A DNA stretch of 64,000 bases from Geobacteraceae bacterium (lineage in GTDB: Bacteria > Desulfobacterota > Desulfuromonadia > Geobacterales > Pseudopelobacteraceae). This document shows, piece by piece, positions 1-9,148 of this stretch; within the stretch, counting starts at the first letter, position 1; each line of letters begins with the position of its first letter. Where the stretch lies: assembly GCA_016720395.1 (NCBI GenBank), contig JADKKR010000008.1, positions 124,001-188,000 on the forward strand. Reading direction: 5' to 3'. The notes beneath the pieces are model-generated. The model searched no databases. It was not told the DNA's origin and was given only the letters and a program-made list of their open reading frames with translations. Position numbers and translations under genes: made by a program.

Positions 1-2031
1 TTTCTGGTCATGCCGACCGGCGGCGGCAAGTCGCTCTGCTACCAGATCCCGGCCCTGCATCGCGCTGGCGTGGCCATCGTGGTCTCGCCGCTGATCTCGC
101 TGATGAAGGACCAGGTCGATGCCCTGCTGGCCAACGGTGTACGCGCGGCCTGCTTCAATTCGTCGCTGTCAAACGACGAGGCCCGTACCGTTTCCCGGCA
201 GATGGAGAAGGGTGAACTGGACCTGCTCTATGTTGCTCCGGAGAGGCTGATGCAGCCGGAGTTTCTGGAGCGTCTGGCAACCTTGAAGCTGGCGCTGTTC
301 GCCATCGACGAGGCCCACTGCATCTCCCAGTGGGGTCACGATTTCCGTCCCGACTACGTCCAGATCGGTCGACTGCGCGGGCTCTTTCCGGTCGTGCCGA
401 TCGTGGCTATGACCGCCACGGCCGACCCGGAGACCCGCCGGGACATCATCCGCCAGTTGGGGATCGAGCAGGCTACCGTCTACGTGGCCGGGTTCGACCG
501 CCCCAACATCACCTATACGGTCATGCCCAAGCAGAAGCCCTTTGCCCAGTTGGGAGCATTCCTCAACGGACGGCGTGCAGAGGCCGGCATCGTCTATGCC
601 CTCAGCCGCAAGCGGGTCGAGCAGGTGGCCGAACGCCTCAACGCAGCCGGTTTTGCCGCTGCCGCCTATCATGCCGGCCTGCCGGACGAGGAGCGCCGCC
701 GGGTGCAGGACGCCTTCCGACGCGATGACCTGCGCATCGTGGTGGCCACCGTGGCCTTTGGCATGGGCATCGATAAGCCCAACGTGCGCTTCGTCGTCCA
801 TTATGACATGCCCAAGAGCGTCGAGAGCTACTACCAGGAAACAGGCCGTGCCGGGCGGGACGGACTGCCATCCGAGGCGCTGATGCTGTTCGGCATGGGT
901 GACGTCATGACCGCCCGCTCGCTGATCGAGAACAGCGACAACCCCGAACGGGTGCGGATTGAACTGCAGAAACTGAATGCCATGGTCGCCTATGCCGAGG
1001 CGCTGACCTGCCGGCGCCGGGCGCTGCTGGCCTATTTCGGTGACCAGCGCGATCATGACTGCGACAACTGCGATATCTGCACAGACCCGCCGCAGCGCTT
1101 TGATGCCTCGGAGCTGGCCAGAAAGGCCATCTCCTGCGTCTACCGGGTCGGCGAGCGCTTCGGCGCGCGCCATATCATTGATGTGCTGCGAGGTGCCAGG
1201 GGGCAGAGGATCCTGGACCTGCGTCACAATGAATTATCTACCTACGGCATCGGAGCGGAGCTCTCGTCTGCCGAGTGGGACAACATCATCCGCCAGCTGA
1301 TCCATCTGGGATACCTGGTGCAGGACTTCAGCCGCTTCGGCGCGCTGGGGCTTTCTCCCTCAGCGCGCCCGGTGCTCAAGGGCGAGACCCGGGTGACTCT
1401 CGGTCGGCCGCGTGACGTGGCCAAGGCGGAAGAGAAGTCGAGACGCAAGAGCGGGGCAGGAGAGGGCGCCCATAGCGCCCTTTTCGAAGCGTTGCGGACG
1501 GTGCGCAAGCAGATCGCGGATGCGGCCTCCGTACCGCCCTTCGTGGTCTTCTCCGATGCCACCCTGGTGGAGATGGCCAAGGGCAGGCCCCGGGACGAGC
1601 GGGAACTCCTGTCGATAACCGGCGTCGGTGAGCACAAGCTACGCAGATACGGTGTACAATTCCTGACCGCCATCGATGAATTTCGTCGCAGTGAGGCGCC
1701 CGGGGGTGATATCTCCGATTCCGGGCTGTCCCTGAACGACACCCGTCGGGATACGTTCCGACTGTACCAGCAGGGGCTCTCCCTGGCTGAGATCGCTGCA
1801 CGGCGCGGGTTGAAAGAGCTGACGGTCGTCTCGCATCTGGAAGAGTTGCTTGCCTCCGGACAGCATATCGATCTGCAGCGGTTCGTTGATGCCGATAAAA
1901 TCCCGCTGATCGAGGCACGGCTTGAGGCGCTGGGGGCGGTCAGCCTGACTGTGCTGAAGGATGGACTGCCCGAATCAATCAGCTATTGCGATCTGCGACT
2001 GGTACGCGGGGCGTGGAGTAACCATCCCTGA
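1..2031 (+). CDS. recQ: ATP-dependent DNA helicase RecQ (5' end outside window)
   Basis: 3'-to-5' DNA helicase of recombinational repair. The frame is open from base 1, so the true start lies upstream; the first Met in the window, at base 10, is internal and directly precedes the Walker A motif (TGGGKS). A DEAH box (IDEAHC) lies about 100 residues after that Met, followed by the helicase C domain (GRAGRDG), a four-Cys zinc site (C..CDNCDIC), the RQC winged helix and an HRDC domain around residues 490-565. A further C-terminal helix-turn-helix follows (LSLAEIAARRGL). Only the extreme N-terminus is missing. Identification is firm; the exact start cannot be seen. Confidence 0.95.
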   Translation, partial: FLVMPTGGGKSLCYQIPALHRAGVAIVVSPLISLMKDQVDALLANGVRAACFNSSLSNDEARTVSRQMEKGELDLLYVAPERLMQPEFLERLATLKLALFAIDEAHCISQWGHDFRPDYVQIGRLRGLFPVVPIVAMTATADPETRRDIIRQLGIEQATVYVAGFDRPNITYTVMPKQKPFAQLGAFLNGRRAEAGIVYALSRKRVEQVAERLNAAGFAAAAYHAGLPDEERRRVQDAFRRDDLRIVVATVAFGMGIDKPNVRFVVHYDMPKSVESYYQETGRAGRDGLPSEALMLFGMGDVMTARSLIENSDNPERVRIELQKLNAMVAYAEALTCRRRALLAYFGDQRDHDCDNCDICTDPPQRFDASELARKAISCVYRVGERFGARHIIDVLRGARGQRILDLRHNELSTYGIGAELSSAEWDNIIRQLIHLGYLVQDFSRFGALGLSPSARPVLKGETRVTLGRPRDVAKAEEKSRRKSGAGEGAHSALFEALRTVRKQIADAASVPPFVVFSDATLVEMAKGRPRDERELLSITGVGEHKLRRYGVQFLTAIDEFRRSEAPGGDISDSGLSLNDTRRDTFRLYQQGLSLAEIAARRGLKELTVVSHLEELLASGQHIDLQRFVDADKIPLIEARLEALGAVSLTVLKDGLPESISYCDLRLVRGAWSNHP

Positions 2032-2081
2032 CGAAACCGGTTGTGCATCACAGGTAAAAGGAGGGTTCGTAGTGAGGTGCC

Positions 2082-2990
2082 ATGGACCACGATCCTGATT
2101 TTTATAAGTCACTGCTGGAAAATATCTACGACGGTGTCTATTTTGTTGACGTAAACCGCAAGATCACGTTCTGGAACCGCGCCGCTGAGCGGATCACAGG
2201 ATTCAGTGCCGAAGAAGTGATCGGGTCAAACTGTGCTGACAACATCCTGATGCATGTTGACGAGCAGGGTCATCATCTCTGCAATGGATCCTGTCCGTTG
2301 CAGAGCAGTACCGAGACCGGATGCAGATCTAAGGCCGATGTTTATCTGCATCATAAGAACGGCCAGCGGGTCAAGGTCTCCGTCAATGCCTCGCCGGTCA
2401 TCGACAGGGATGGCAGCATAATTGGTTCAGTTGAGCTTTTCAGAGATATTTCCACGCAGTCACTTGATAACCGTGTTATGGAGGAATTAAAGAAATCAGC
2501 GCTGGTTGATACATTGACAGATATGCCTAACAGACGGTACCTTGAGATGAAGCTCAATTCGTGTCTGGAAGAATTCAAGAACCTTGGTCCTTCTTTCGGC
2601 GTTATCTTTGGCGATATCGATTCGTTCAAGCAGATCAACGACACCTGCGGTCATCTGATCGGAGACGACATACTCAAAATGGTCGCCAAGACCCTGGCCG
2701 GCAATATCCGTGCGGTTGATTTTGTCGGCCGTTGGGGTGGTGAAGAGTTCGTGGTGCTGATAACGCACGTCTCCGGTGAGTATCTCAAGGCCATAGCAGA
2801 AAAACTCCGTATGCTTGTCGAAGCCTGTTTCCTGATGGTACACGACAAAAAACTGCAGGTGACCATCAGCCTTGGAGCTACAGGTGTTGTTGCCGGAGAT
2901 ACGGCTGAAAGCATTTTAAAACGTGCTGATGAACTCATGTACCTGGCCAAAAAATCGGGTAAAAACTGCGTGATGAATGATTGTTGCTGA
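2082..2990 (+). CDS. PAS domain-containing diguanylate cyclase
   Basis: Makes c-di-GMP from two GTP in response to a signal sensed by an N-terminal PAS domain (residues about 5-125). The PAS domain contains several cysteines (CNGSCPL, TGC), as in redox or Fe-S type PAS modules, but no cofactor can be assigned. The C-terminal GGDEF domain (about 145-300) has an intact active site (GGEEF) and an RAVD inhibitory I-site exactly five residues before it, so product inhibition is expected. There is no membrane segment, so it is cytoplasmic. The start follows an AAAAGGAGGG Shine-Dalgarno sequence at some distance. Neighbours do not suggest a specific pathway. Confidence 0.9.
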   Translation: MDHDPDFYKSLLENIYDGVYFVDVNRKITFWNRAAERITGFSAEEVIGSNCADNILMHVDEQGHHLCNGSCPLQSSTETGCRSKADVYLHHKNGQRVKVSVNASPVIDRDGSIIGSVELFRDISTQSLDNRVMEELKKSALVDTLTDMPNRRYLEMKLNSCLEEFKNLGPSFGVIFGDIDSFKQINDTCGHLIGDDILKMVAKTLAGNIRAVDFVGRWGGEEFVVLITHVSGEYLKAIAEKLRMLVEACFLMVHDKKLQVTISLGATGVVAGDTAESILKRADELMYLAKKSGKNCVMNDCC

Positions 2991-3045
2991 ATTGCAATCT
3001 GGAAGATGCTGCCCGCGTGTAATCAAGATAAAAAGGATACCGAGT

Positions 3046-3873
3046 ATGGCGAATACGAGAGCAATTGTAATAACCGGCAACGGAACCAACTGCGAGATGG
3101 AGGCGGCTCACGCCTGCCGCCTGGGTGGCTTCGACGAAGCGGTCATCGCCCACATCGCCGAGATTCTCTCCGGCGATATCCGCCTGGATGATTTTCACTT
3201 CCTTAACCTGACCGGCGGGTTCCTGGACGGGGATGATCTGGGGAGCGCCAAGGCCCAGGCCAACCGGCTGAAACACGCCACCGTGGCCGGTACGTGTGAA
3301 AAGCTGGTGGAGCAGTTCAGCCGGTTCATCAGGGACGGCAAGCTGATCCTGGGGGTCTGCAACGGCTTCCAGTTGATGGTCAAGATGGGCATGCTGCCCG
3401 GTTTTGACGGCAAATATCTGGCACAGTCCGTTACCCTGACACACAACGACTGCGGCCGCTTCCAGGACCGCTGGACCTACCTGAAGGTTGATCCGGCGTC
3501 CCCCAGCGTCTTCACCAGGGGAATCGAAAAGGGCATCTATCTGCCCATGCGCCACGGAGAGGGTAAATTCCTGTGCGACTCGGATGCAACCCTGGAGCGC
3601 ATCGAGCGTGAGCATCTGGCGGCTTTTAAATACTGTGGCCCGGACTATGCCGCAGCGACCATGGAGTTCCCCGCCAACCCCAATGGTTCTGTCAACGCCA
3701 TTGCAGGCATCTGTGACCCTACCGGCCGCCTGATGGGGCTGATGCCGCACCCCGAGGCCTTTGTACACTATACTCAACACCCGCGCTGGACACGAGAACA
3801 GCTGCCGGAAGAGGGTGATGGCCTGATCCTGTATAAAAATGCGGCGGAGTATGTGAGGAAGAATCTTGTCTAA
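3046..3873 (+). CDS. purQ: Phosphoribosylformylglycinamidine synthase, glutaminase subunit PurQ
   Basis: Supplies ammonia from glutamine to PurL in step 4 of purine synthesis. It is a class I glutamine amidotransferase with the nucleophile Cys in GVCNGFQ and the catalytic His-Glu in PHPEAF near the C-terminus. The length (275 aa) fits the PurQ forms of delta-proteobacteria. The frame extends further upstream, but the ATG at 3046 gives the usual MxxxRAIVITGNGTN start and has AAAAGGAT 8-14 bases before it. It lies immediately upstream of purF, separated by a dispersed palindromic repeat. purL is not in the window. Confidence 0.93.
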   Translation: MANTRAIVITGNGTNCEMEAAHACRLGGFDEAVIAHIAEILSGDIRLDDFHFLNLTGGFLDGDDLGSAKAQANRLKHATVAGTCEKLVEQFSRFIRDGKLILGVCNGFQLMVKMGMLPGFDGKYLAQSVTLTHNDCGRFQDRWTYLKVDPASPSVFTRGIEKGIYLPMRHGEGKFLCDSDATLERIEREHLAAFKYCGPDYAAATMEFPANPNGSVNAIAGICDPTGRLMGLMPHPEAFVHYTQHPRWTREQLPEEGDGLILYKNAAEYVRKNLV

Positions 3874-4003
3874 CACAGAGACACAGAGAACACAGAGAAA
3901 GACAAAGATTTAAGGAACAATAGAAAAGAAAAAACTGGTATTAAATTTATCATGTTTACAGCTTATTTCTGATTTACTCCGTGTTCTCTGTGTCTCAGTG
4001 TTT
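3874..4003. repeat. Palindromic ACACAGAG-type intergenic repeat, copy 1
   Basis: Left arm at 3874-3899 is built of repeated ACACAGAG units; the right arm at 3977-4003 is its imperfect complement (CTCTGTGTCTC type). An AT-rich body of about 75 bases separates them. The element fills the whole purQ-purF gap and ends 24 bases before the purF start. Related copies occur at 29.6, 30.7, 31.8, 32.5, 34.6 and 63.1 kb. Confidence 0.85.
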
Positions 4004-4027
4004 CAACATGAATTGGAGCCTTTATTT

Positions 4028-5446
4028 ATGAATTTCCATCGTCCCCAAGAAGAATGCGGCGTTTTCGGCGTCTACAACCATCCCGAGGCCTCCAACCTGA
4101 CCTATCTCGGTCTGTATGCCCTGCAGCATCGCGGTCAGGAAAGCTGCGGCATCGTCTCGTCCGATGGAACTACGCTGCACGCCCATAAGCGGATGGGACT
4201 GGTGGCGGATGTCTTCGGAAACCAGGAAATCTTTAAAAAACTGCCCGGAAGATCCGCCATCGGCCATGTGCGTTATTCAACCGCCGGGGCTTCGGTGGAA
4301 AAGAATGTTCAGCCGATTATGGTGGACTACTCCCGCGGTTCGATTGCCGTCTGCCATAACGGCAACCTGGTCAATGCCCAACTGCTCAAGGCTGAACTGG
4401 AGGCCTATGGATCCATCTTCCAGACCACCATGGACACGGAGATCATCATCCACCTGCTGGCCGTAGCCCGCACCAACTCGCTGGTGGACCGCATCGTGGA
4501 GGCTTTAAGCCGTATCAAGGGGGCCTACTGCCTGCTGTTCCTGACCGAGAGCCGCATGATCGCCGTACGGGATCCCAACGGTTTCCGTCCGCTCTGTCTG
4601 GGCAAGCTTGGTGACGGCTGGGTGGTCGCATCTGAGAGTTGCGCACTGGATCTGATTGAAGCCGAGTTCATTCGCGAGATCGAACCGGGTGAAATGATCG
4701 TCTGCAATACCGATGGAGGCATCGAGTCGCTGTTCCCTTTCAAAAAGGTCGAGCCGACGCCCTGCATTTTCGAGTTTGTCTACTTTGCCCGTCCTGATTC
4801 CACCATCTTCGGCAAGAACGTGTACCTGACCCGCAAAGAACTGGGACGCCAGCTGGCCCGTGAATACAAAGTCGACGCGGATGTCGTCATTGCTGTTCCG
4901 GACTCAGGCGTGCCGGCGGCCATGGGCTATGCAGAGGAGTCCGGCATACCCTTTGAGCTTGGGCTGATCCGCAATCACTATGTCGGCCGGACCTTTATCG
5001 AGCCGGCCCAGTCCATCCGCCACTTCGGCGTCAAGATCAAGCTCAATCCGGTCCGGGAGCTGATCAAGGGCAAGCGGGTGGTAGTCATCGACGACTCGAT
5101 CGTTCGTGGAACAACCTCGCGCAAGATTGTCAAGATGGTGCGTGACGCCGGGGCCAAAGAGGTGCACATGCGCATCTCGTCTCCACCCACCAGCTACCCC
5201 TGCTATTACGGAATCGACACCCCCAACCGCAAGGAGCTGATCTCGTCGTCGCACACCATCGAGGAGATCTGCCGCTATATTACGGCGGATTCGCTGGGGT
5301 ATCTGTCTGAAGCAGGCCTGCTGCAATCGGTCGGGCTCACGAACACCAAATTCTGCAAAGCCTGTTTTGCCGGAGACTATCCGGTTGCATTCCCCAAACC
5401 TGTGGAGGTGCCGCAGATGGGACTATTCGAGGAGGAAATACAATGA
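4028..5446 (+). CDS. purF: Amidophosphoribosyltransferase
   Basis: First committed step of purine synthesis: PRPP plus glutamine gives phosphoribosylamine. The N-terminal Ntn-glutaminase begins at the Cys of EECGVFG after a nine-residue propeptide (MNFHRPQEE), which argues for the ATG at 4028 and against the in-frame GTG at 3998, which lies in the repeat. The C-terminal phosphoribosyltransferase has the PRPP loop VVVIDDSIVRGTT. Cysteines at TPCIF, YPCYYG and FCKACFAG match the four ligands of the 4Fe-4S Bacillus-type enzyme. The stop overlaps the pyrE start by four bases, so the two are translationally coupled. Confidence 0.96.
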   Translation: MNFHRPQEECGVFGVYNHPEASNLTYLGLYALQHRGQESCGIVSSDGTTLHAHKRMGLVADVFGNQEIFKKLPGRSAIGHVRYSTAGASVEKNVQPIMVDYSRGSIAVCHNGNLVNAQLLKAELEAYGSIFQTTMDTEIIIHLLAVARTNSLVDRIVEALSRIKGAYCLLFLTESRMIAVRDPNGFRPLCLGKLGDGWVVASESCALDLIEAEFIREIEPGEMIVCNTDGGIESLFPFKKVEPTPCIFEFVYFARPDSTIFGKNVYLTRKELGRQLAREYKVDADVVIAVPDSGVPAAMGYAEESGIPFELGLIRNHYVGRTFIEPAQSIRHFGVKIKLNPVRELIKGKRVVVIDDSIVRGTTSRKIVKMVRDAGAKEVHMRISSPPTSYPCYYGIDTPNRKELISSSHTIEEICRYITADSLGYLSEAGLLQSVGLTNTKFCKACFAGDYPVAFPKPVEVPQMGLFEEEIQ

Positions 5447-5991
5447 CTGACCGGGAAAAATTGAAGCAGATCATACTGGAGCTGTCCTATGAAAGACGCC
5501 TGGTAAAACTGGCCTCAGGCCGGGAGAGCGATTTCTATTTTGACGGCAAGCAGACCACGCTGCACTCTGAAGGCGGCTATCTTACCGGCAAACTCTTCTA
5601 CGAGGCGATCCGGGATGTGGAAGGCGTTCAGGCGGTCGGAGGCATAACTCTGGGCGCAGATCCCATCGCCACCGCTACCTCCATTGCCGCCCTCCTCGCA
5701 GGGCAGAAGATGCACGCCTTCATCATCCGCAAGGAGCCCAAGGGACACGGCACCGGCCAATGGCTGGAGGGGCGCAAGAACCTGCCGCCCGGTACCCGGG
5801 TGATCATTGTCGAAGATGTGGTAACCACCGGCGGCTCATCCATGAAGGCTGTCCGGCGTGCCGAGGAAGAGGGACTGAAGGTGCTCGGCATCGTCACCCT
5901 GGTGGACCGTGAGGAAGGCGGCCGCGAGAATATCGAGGCGGAAGGTTACTGGCTGCGGACGATCTTTACCAAGTCGCAACTGGTCGCCTGA
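5443..5991 (+). CDS. pyrE: Orotate phosphoribosyltransferase
   Basis: Converts orotate and PRPP to OMP in pyrimidine synthesis. It is 182 aa with the PRPP-binding signature VIIVEDVVTTGGSS and the flexible-loop basic segment RKEPKGHG. The ATG overlaps the purF stop (ATGA), with GAGGAAA as ribosome binding site inside purF. The arrangement couples a purine and a pyrimidine PRPP-using enzyme in one operon. Confidence 0.95.
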   Translation: MTDREKLKQIILELSYERRLVKLASGRESDFYFDGKQTTLHSEGGYLTGKLFYEAIRDVEGVQAVGGITLGADPIATATSIAALLAGQKMHAFIIRKEPKGHGTGQWLEGRKNLPPGTRVIIVEDVVTTGGSSMKAVRRAEEEGLKVLGIVTLVDREEGGRENIEAEGYWLRTIFTKSQLVA

Positions 5992-6010
5992 CGTCAGACT
6001 GAACCCGGCA

Positions 6011-6772
6011 ATGAAAGAAAAGCTGCGTCTGGACAAGCTGATGGTGGAACGGGGCCTGGCCCCGTCACGTGAGAAGGCCCAGGCCCTGATCATGGCCGGC
6101 CAGGTGGTGGTGGGCGACCACGCCGTCGACAAGTCCGGTCAGCAGGTGGCCGTCGATGTCGATATCCGTATCAAAGGTGATGTGCTGCCCTACGTCAGTC
6201 GTGGTGGTCTCAAGCTGAAGAAGGCGCTGGACGAGTTTGGCGTCGATGTCTCCGGTCTGGTGGCAATCGATGTGGGTGCTTCCACCGGCGGGTTCAGCGA
6301 CTGTCTGCTGCAGGCAGGGGCTCAGAAGGTCATTGCCGTGGATGTGGGCTACGGCCAGCTGGCCTGGAAGCTGCAGCAGGACCCGCGAGTCGTCAGTATG
6401 GAGAAGACCAATATCCGCCACCTGCTGCCCGGGCAGATTGACTCAGTCCCCGATCTGGCGGTTATCGATGCGTCGTTCATCTCGCTGTCCAAGGTCCTGC
6501 CTGCCACCGTCAACCTTGTGAAGCCGGGTGGACGTATACTCGCTCTTATCAAACCGCAGTTCGAAGTCGGCAAGGGGGAGGTCGGCAAGGGGGGCATCGT
6601 TCGTGACCCTGCTGCCCACGAACGGGTCGTAGAGGCTGTTCGGCAGACCGCGCAGGAAATGGGCCTTGTCGTGGGCGGGGTGTGCGAGTCGCCCATTACC
6701 GGAGCCGATGGAAACCGGGAGTTCCTGATCTTGCTGCAATTACCTGAAGTGGACAATCTGGAGCCAAAATAA
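6011..6772 (+). CDS. tlyA: TlyA family rRNA (cytidine-2'-O)-methyltransferase
   Basis: The N-terminal S4 RNA-binding domain (residues 4-65, LDKLMVERGLAPSREKAQ) is followed by an FtsJ-like Rossmann methyltransferase with the SAM-binding motif VAIDVGASTGGFSDC. Family members methylate 16S/23S rRNA 2'-hydroxyls; some are annotated as hemolysin A. The frame extends upstream into pyrE, but ATG 6011 begins the conserved S4 domain, 19 bases after the pyrE stop, and is the natural start. It probably belongs to the purF-pyrE transcript. Confidence 0.9.
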   Translation: MKEKLRLDKLMVERGLAPSREKAQALIMAGQVVVGDHAVDKSGQQVAVDVDIRIKGDVLPYVSRGGLKLKKALDEFGVDVSGLVAIDVGASTGGFSDCLLQAGAQKVIAVDVGYGQLAWKLQQDPRVVSMEKTNIRHLLPGQIDSVPDLAVIDASFISLSKVLPATVNLVKPGGRILALIKPQFEVGKGEVGKGGIVRDPAAHERVVEAVRQTAQEMGLVVGGVCESPITGADGNREFLILLQLPEVDNLEPK

Positions 6773-6788
6773 TAGGTAAGGAGGGGGC

Positions 6789-7133
6789 GTGGAAAACTGC
6801 ATTTTCTGCAAGATCATCCGTGGAGAGATCCCATCAAGGAAAGTTTTTGAGGACGACCAGATTCTGGTCATCGAGGATATTACTCCCCAGGCGCCTCTTC
6901 ACCTGCTGTTCCTGTCAAAAAAACATCTGGTCAATTGTCTTGACTTGACAGCCGCTGATGACGGCTTGATCGGGTATATCCACAGGAAAGCAGGAGAAAT
7001 GGCCCGGCAGAAAGGTTATGCGGAATCCGGCTTTCGCCTTGTACAGAACAACGGCGCCGGCGCCGGGCAATCGGTCTTTCACATTCATTTTCACCTGTTG
7101 GCGGGCCGTGAATTTGCCTGGCCTCCCGGATAA
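6789..7133 (+). CDS. HIT family nucleotide hydrolase (HINT-like)
   Basis: Histidine-triad protein of 114 aa with N-terminal zinc-type Cys (CIFCKII) and the catalytic triad HIHFH near the C-terminus. HINT enzymes hydrolyse nucleoside phosphoramidates and related adenylates. The start is GTG, preceded by a strong AAGGAGGGGG. It lies 16 bases after tlyA, so it is likely in the same transcript. Confidence 0.93.
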   Translation: MENCIFCKIIRGEIPSRKVFEDDQILVIEDITPQAPLHLLFLSKKHLVNCLDLTAADDGLIGYIHRKAGEMARQKGYAESGFRLVQNNGAGAGQSVFHIHFHLLAGREFAWPPG

Positions 7134-7157
7134 CATCACACAAGGATTGGTGACCAG

Positions 7158-7688
7158 ATGAAATTACTCACAGCTCTTGCCGGTCTGCTGTTGTTTGCCG
7201 TACCGTTGTCGGCTGAAACCTACTCGTGGGTCGACGATAACGGCACCTACAATTTTACCGAGGATTACTCCCGTGTGCCTCAAAAGTACCGGAAAAATGT
7301 GGGAACGCGCGGAAATATGGACGGGCGCCCGGCGGCTGATTCCCGCACGTCGGTGCCGGACTCCAGGGTCCCGGCTGCTGCTCCGCAAAAGGGTAAAGAG
7401 GATGTAAAGCAGGCTGCAGATGATAATGGTCTGTTTGGCGGGAAAAAACCGGAGGCCTGGCAGCAGGAGATGCGACCGCTCTATGCCGAGGTTAAGAGGC
7501 TGGAGCAACTTCTGGTTGAACTGGAGTCGCTGATCAAAAATCCGGTCGGTATCTCAAAAAGCCGATTTGACGGACTTCCTCAGGAGTTCAGAGACACCCA
7601 GAAACAGTATGGCCAGACATTGAAACGGTATAACGAATTGAATGACGAGGCCAATAAAACCGGTCTGCCGACCGAATTCAGGAAGTAA
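7158..7688 (+). CDS. Exported DUF4124 domain protein
   Basis: A signal peptide (residues 1-20, ending LSA) leads into a DUF4124 motif (YSWVDDNGTYNFTEDYSRVP), a short beta module found at the N-terminus of many small periplasmic proteins. A low-complexity linker and a helical, probably coiled-coil C-terminal half (about 105-176) follow. The function is not known. The ATG has AAGGATTGG upstream, and a strong terminator follows the stop. Confidence 0.85.
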   Translation: MKLLTALAGLLLFAVPLSAETYSWVDDNGTYNFTEDYSRVPQKYRKNVGTRGNMDGRPAADSRTSVPDSRVPAAAPQKGKEDVKQAADDNGLFGGKKPEAWQQEMRPLYAEVKRLEQLLVELESLIKNPVGISKSRFDGLPQEFRDTQKQYGQTLKRYNELNDEANKTGLPTEFRK

Positions 7689-7708
7689 GCAGAAATGATA
7701 ATTAGTGG

Positions 7709-7743
7709 AAAAGAGCCCGTCGGTGCCGCCGACGGGCTCTTTT
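7709..7743 (+). terminator. Rho-independent terminator after the DUF4124 gene
   Basis: An 11-bp GC-rich stem (GAGCCCGTCGG with its complement) with a five-base loop is followed by TTTT. It closes the purQ-to-DUF4124 run of genes and, read in reverse (AAAA flank), may also serve the converging corA gene. Confidence 0.9.
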
Positions 7744-7864
7744 CGAAAGCGGCAGGATGGAACATCATTCAGACAATCGTATGTCCTTAGTTGTTGGCGG
7801 CAGCCGGAAAACCGGTGGTTATGTCTCTGTTGTAAAAAAACGCTGTAGTATTATAAATCTCTTG

Positions 7865-9148
7865 TCAGCGTCTCGCTGGATTCCGTTTCTCAAACATCCG
7901 CAGAATAATGTAGGTAATCCAGGCGACGACAGCCAGCCCTATCGTAAAAATAACGTATGAAATCGGCCAGGGGATATTCTTGGTCATCATCGAGAATTCA
8001 GACATTCCACCGATCCCTGCGATCACATTGAGCGGCATGAAGATAACGCTCAGGACTGTCAGACGGTAAATGACCCGGTTCTGGTTGATATTGATGAAAC
8101 CGACCGTTGAGTCCATAAGAAAGTTGATCTTGTCAAACAGAAAAGCGGTGTGCCCGTCCAGTGATTCAATGTCCCGTAATATTTGCTGGGCATCCTCAAG
8201 CTGGTTATTTGAAAGAAGTTTCCTGCGAATCAGGAAGGTAAGCGCACGGCGGGTGTCCAGCACATTTCTCCGGATACGGCCGTTCAGATCCTCTTCTTCG
8301 GCAATATCTGCCAGCGTCTTCGCCGCATCTGCATCGCTCATGCTTTCGCTGAGCACCTTTTTCCCCACATTGCCAAGCTCGGAATAGATGTCTTCCAGTG
8401 ATTCTGCCGAATACTCGACGTCAGCTGCGTAGAGATCAAGCAGAGTATCCATTCCGTCCGAGACAGAGCCTGTCTGGTGGCGGGCCCGGAGGCGCTGAAG
8501 CCGAAAGACCGGCAGCTCTTCCTCGCGTACTGAAAACAGGATGTCCTTGAACAGAATAAATGCCACCGGGACGTTACGTGACTTGCCTTCCTTGTCCAAC
8601 AGGAAATCGGAATGGAGATGAATCTCGCTATTCTCCTCAACGTAAAAACGGGCGCTTGATTCGATGTCGGTGAGCTCTTCCGGGTCGGGGAGCTCCAGGC
8701 CGAAAAATTGTCCGATCTTGCGCCGGTCAGATTTGGTGGTCCCGACCAGATCCACCCATATCGGCTTGACACCCTCGAGGTCTTCCACAGATTCAATCGT
8801 CGTCTGGGTCAATCGTCCCTGCGCCAGTTCAAAGGCGTTTACCACACAGGCTGATCCGAGATAGCTGCTTCGACTGGCCAGGATGTCGCGGGTGGCATCG
8901 GAAACCTCGTCCAGAAGCTCATCAACACGACTATCGTCGATCTGCGCCCATACGAGCAGTAGATCATCCGGAGAAAGCTGATCAAGAATCTCTGTGATCT
9001 CTGCTGAATCAAATCTTGCAATCAGTGCCCGTAGCTCGACAAGGTACTGTTTTGTCGACGGGTCATCGTGTGGTGTCTCCTGCCGGGTGGCCATACCTTC
9101 CGCAAGGCGGATCTGTGAAATCAGATTTTGAATACTTTGGAGCGGCAT
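7865..9148 (-). CDS. corA: CorA family divalent-cation (Mg) transporter with GMS signature
   Basis: Inner-membrane Mg channel of 427 aa. Residues about 35-90 resemble the MgtE N-domain helical repeat (EILDQLSPDDLLLVWAQI); the CorA cytoplasmic domain with its long stalk helix follows, then two C-terminal membrane helices (about 352-374 and 394-418). The family signature GMN at the pore mouth is GMS here (G381-M382-S383). The start ATG has GGGGGGAG upstream. An M-box Mg riboswitch lies upstream on the same strand, which supports Mg as the substrate. MgtE-like N-domain assignment is by eye; the CorA assignment is firm. Confidence 0.9.
   Translation of the reverse strand: MPLQSIQNLISQIRLAEGMATRQETPHDDPSTKQYLVELRALIARFDSAEITEILDQLSPDDLLLVWAQIDDSRVDELLDEVSDATRDILASRSSYLGSACVVNAFELAQGRLTQTTIESVEDLEGVKPIWVDLVGTTKSDRRKIGQFFGLELPDPEELTDIESSARFYVEENSEIHLHSDFLLDKEGKSRNVPVAFILFKDILFSVREEELPVFRLQRLRARHQTGSVSDGMDTLLDLYAADVEYSAESLEDIYSELGNVGKKVLSESMSDADAAKTLADIAEEEDLNGRIRRNVLDTRRALTFLIRRKLLSNNQLEDAQQILRDIESLDGHTAFLFDKINFLMDSTVGFININQNRVIYRLTVLSVIFMPLNVIAGIGGMSEFSMMTKNIPWPISYVIFTIGLAVVAWITYIILRMFEKRNPARR

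Noticed and set aside
169..1227. 352-codon minus-strand frame inside recQ
   Set aside because: Antisense shadow of a well-supported helicase in GC-rich DNA.
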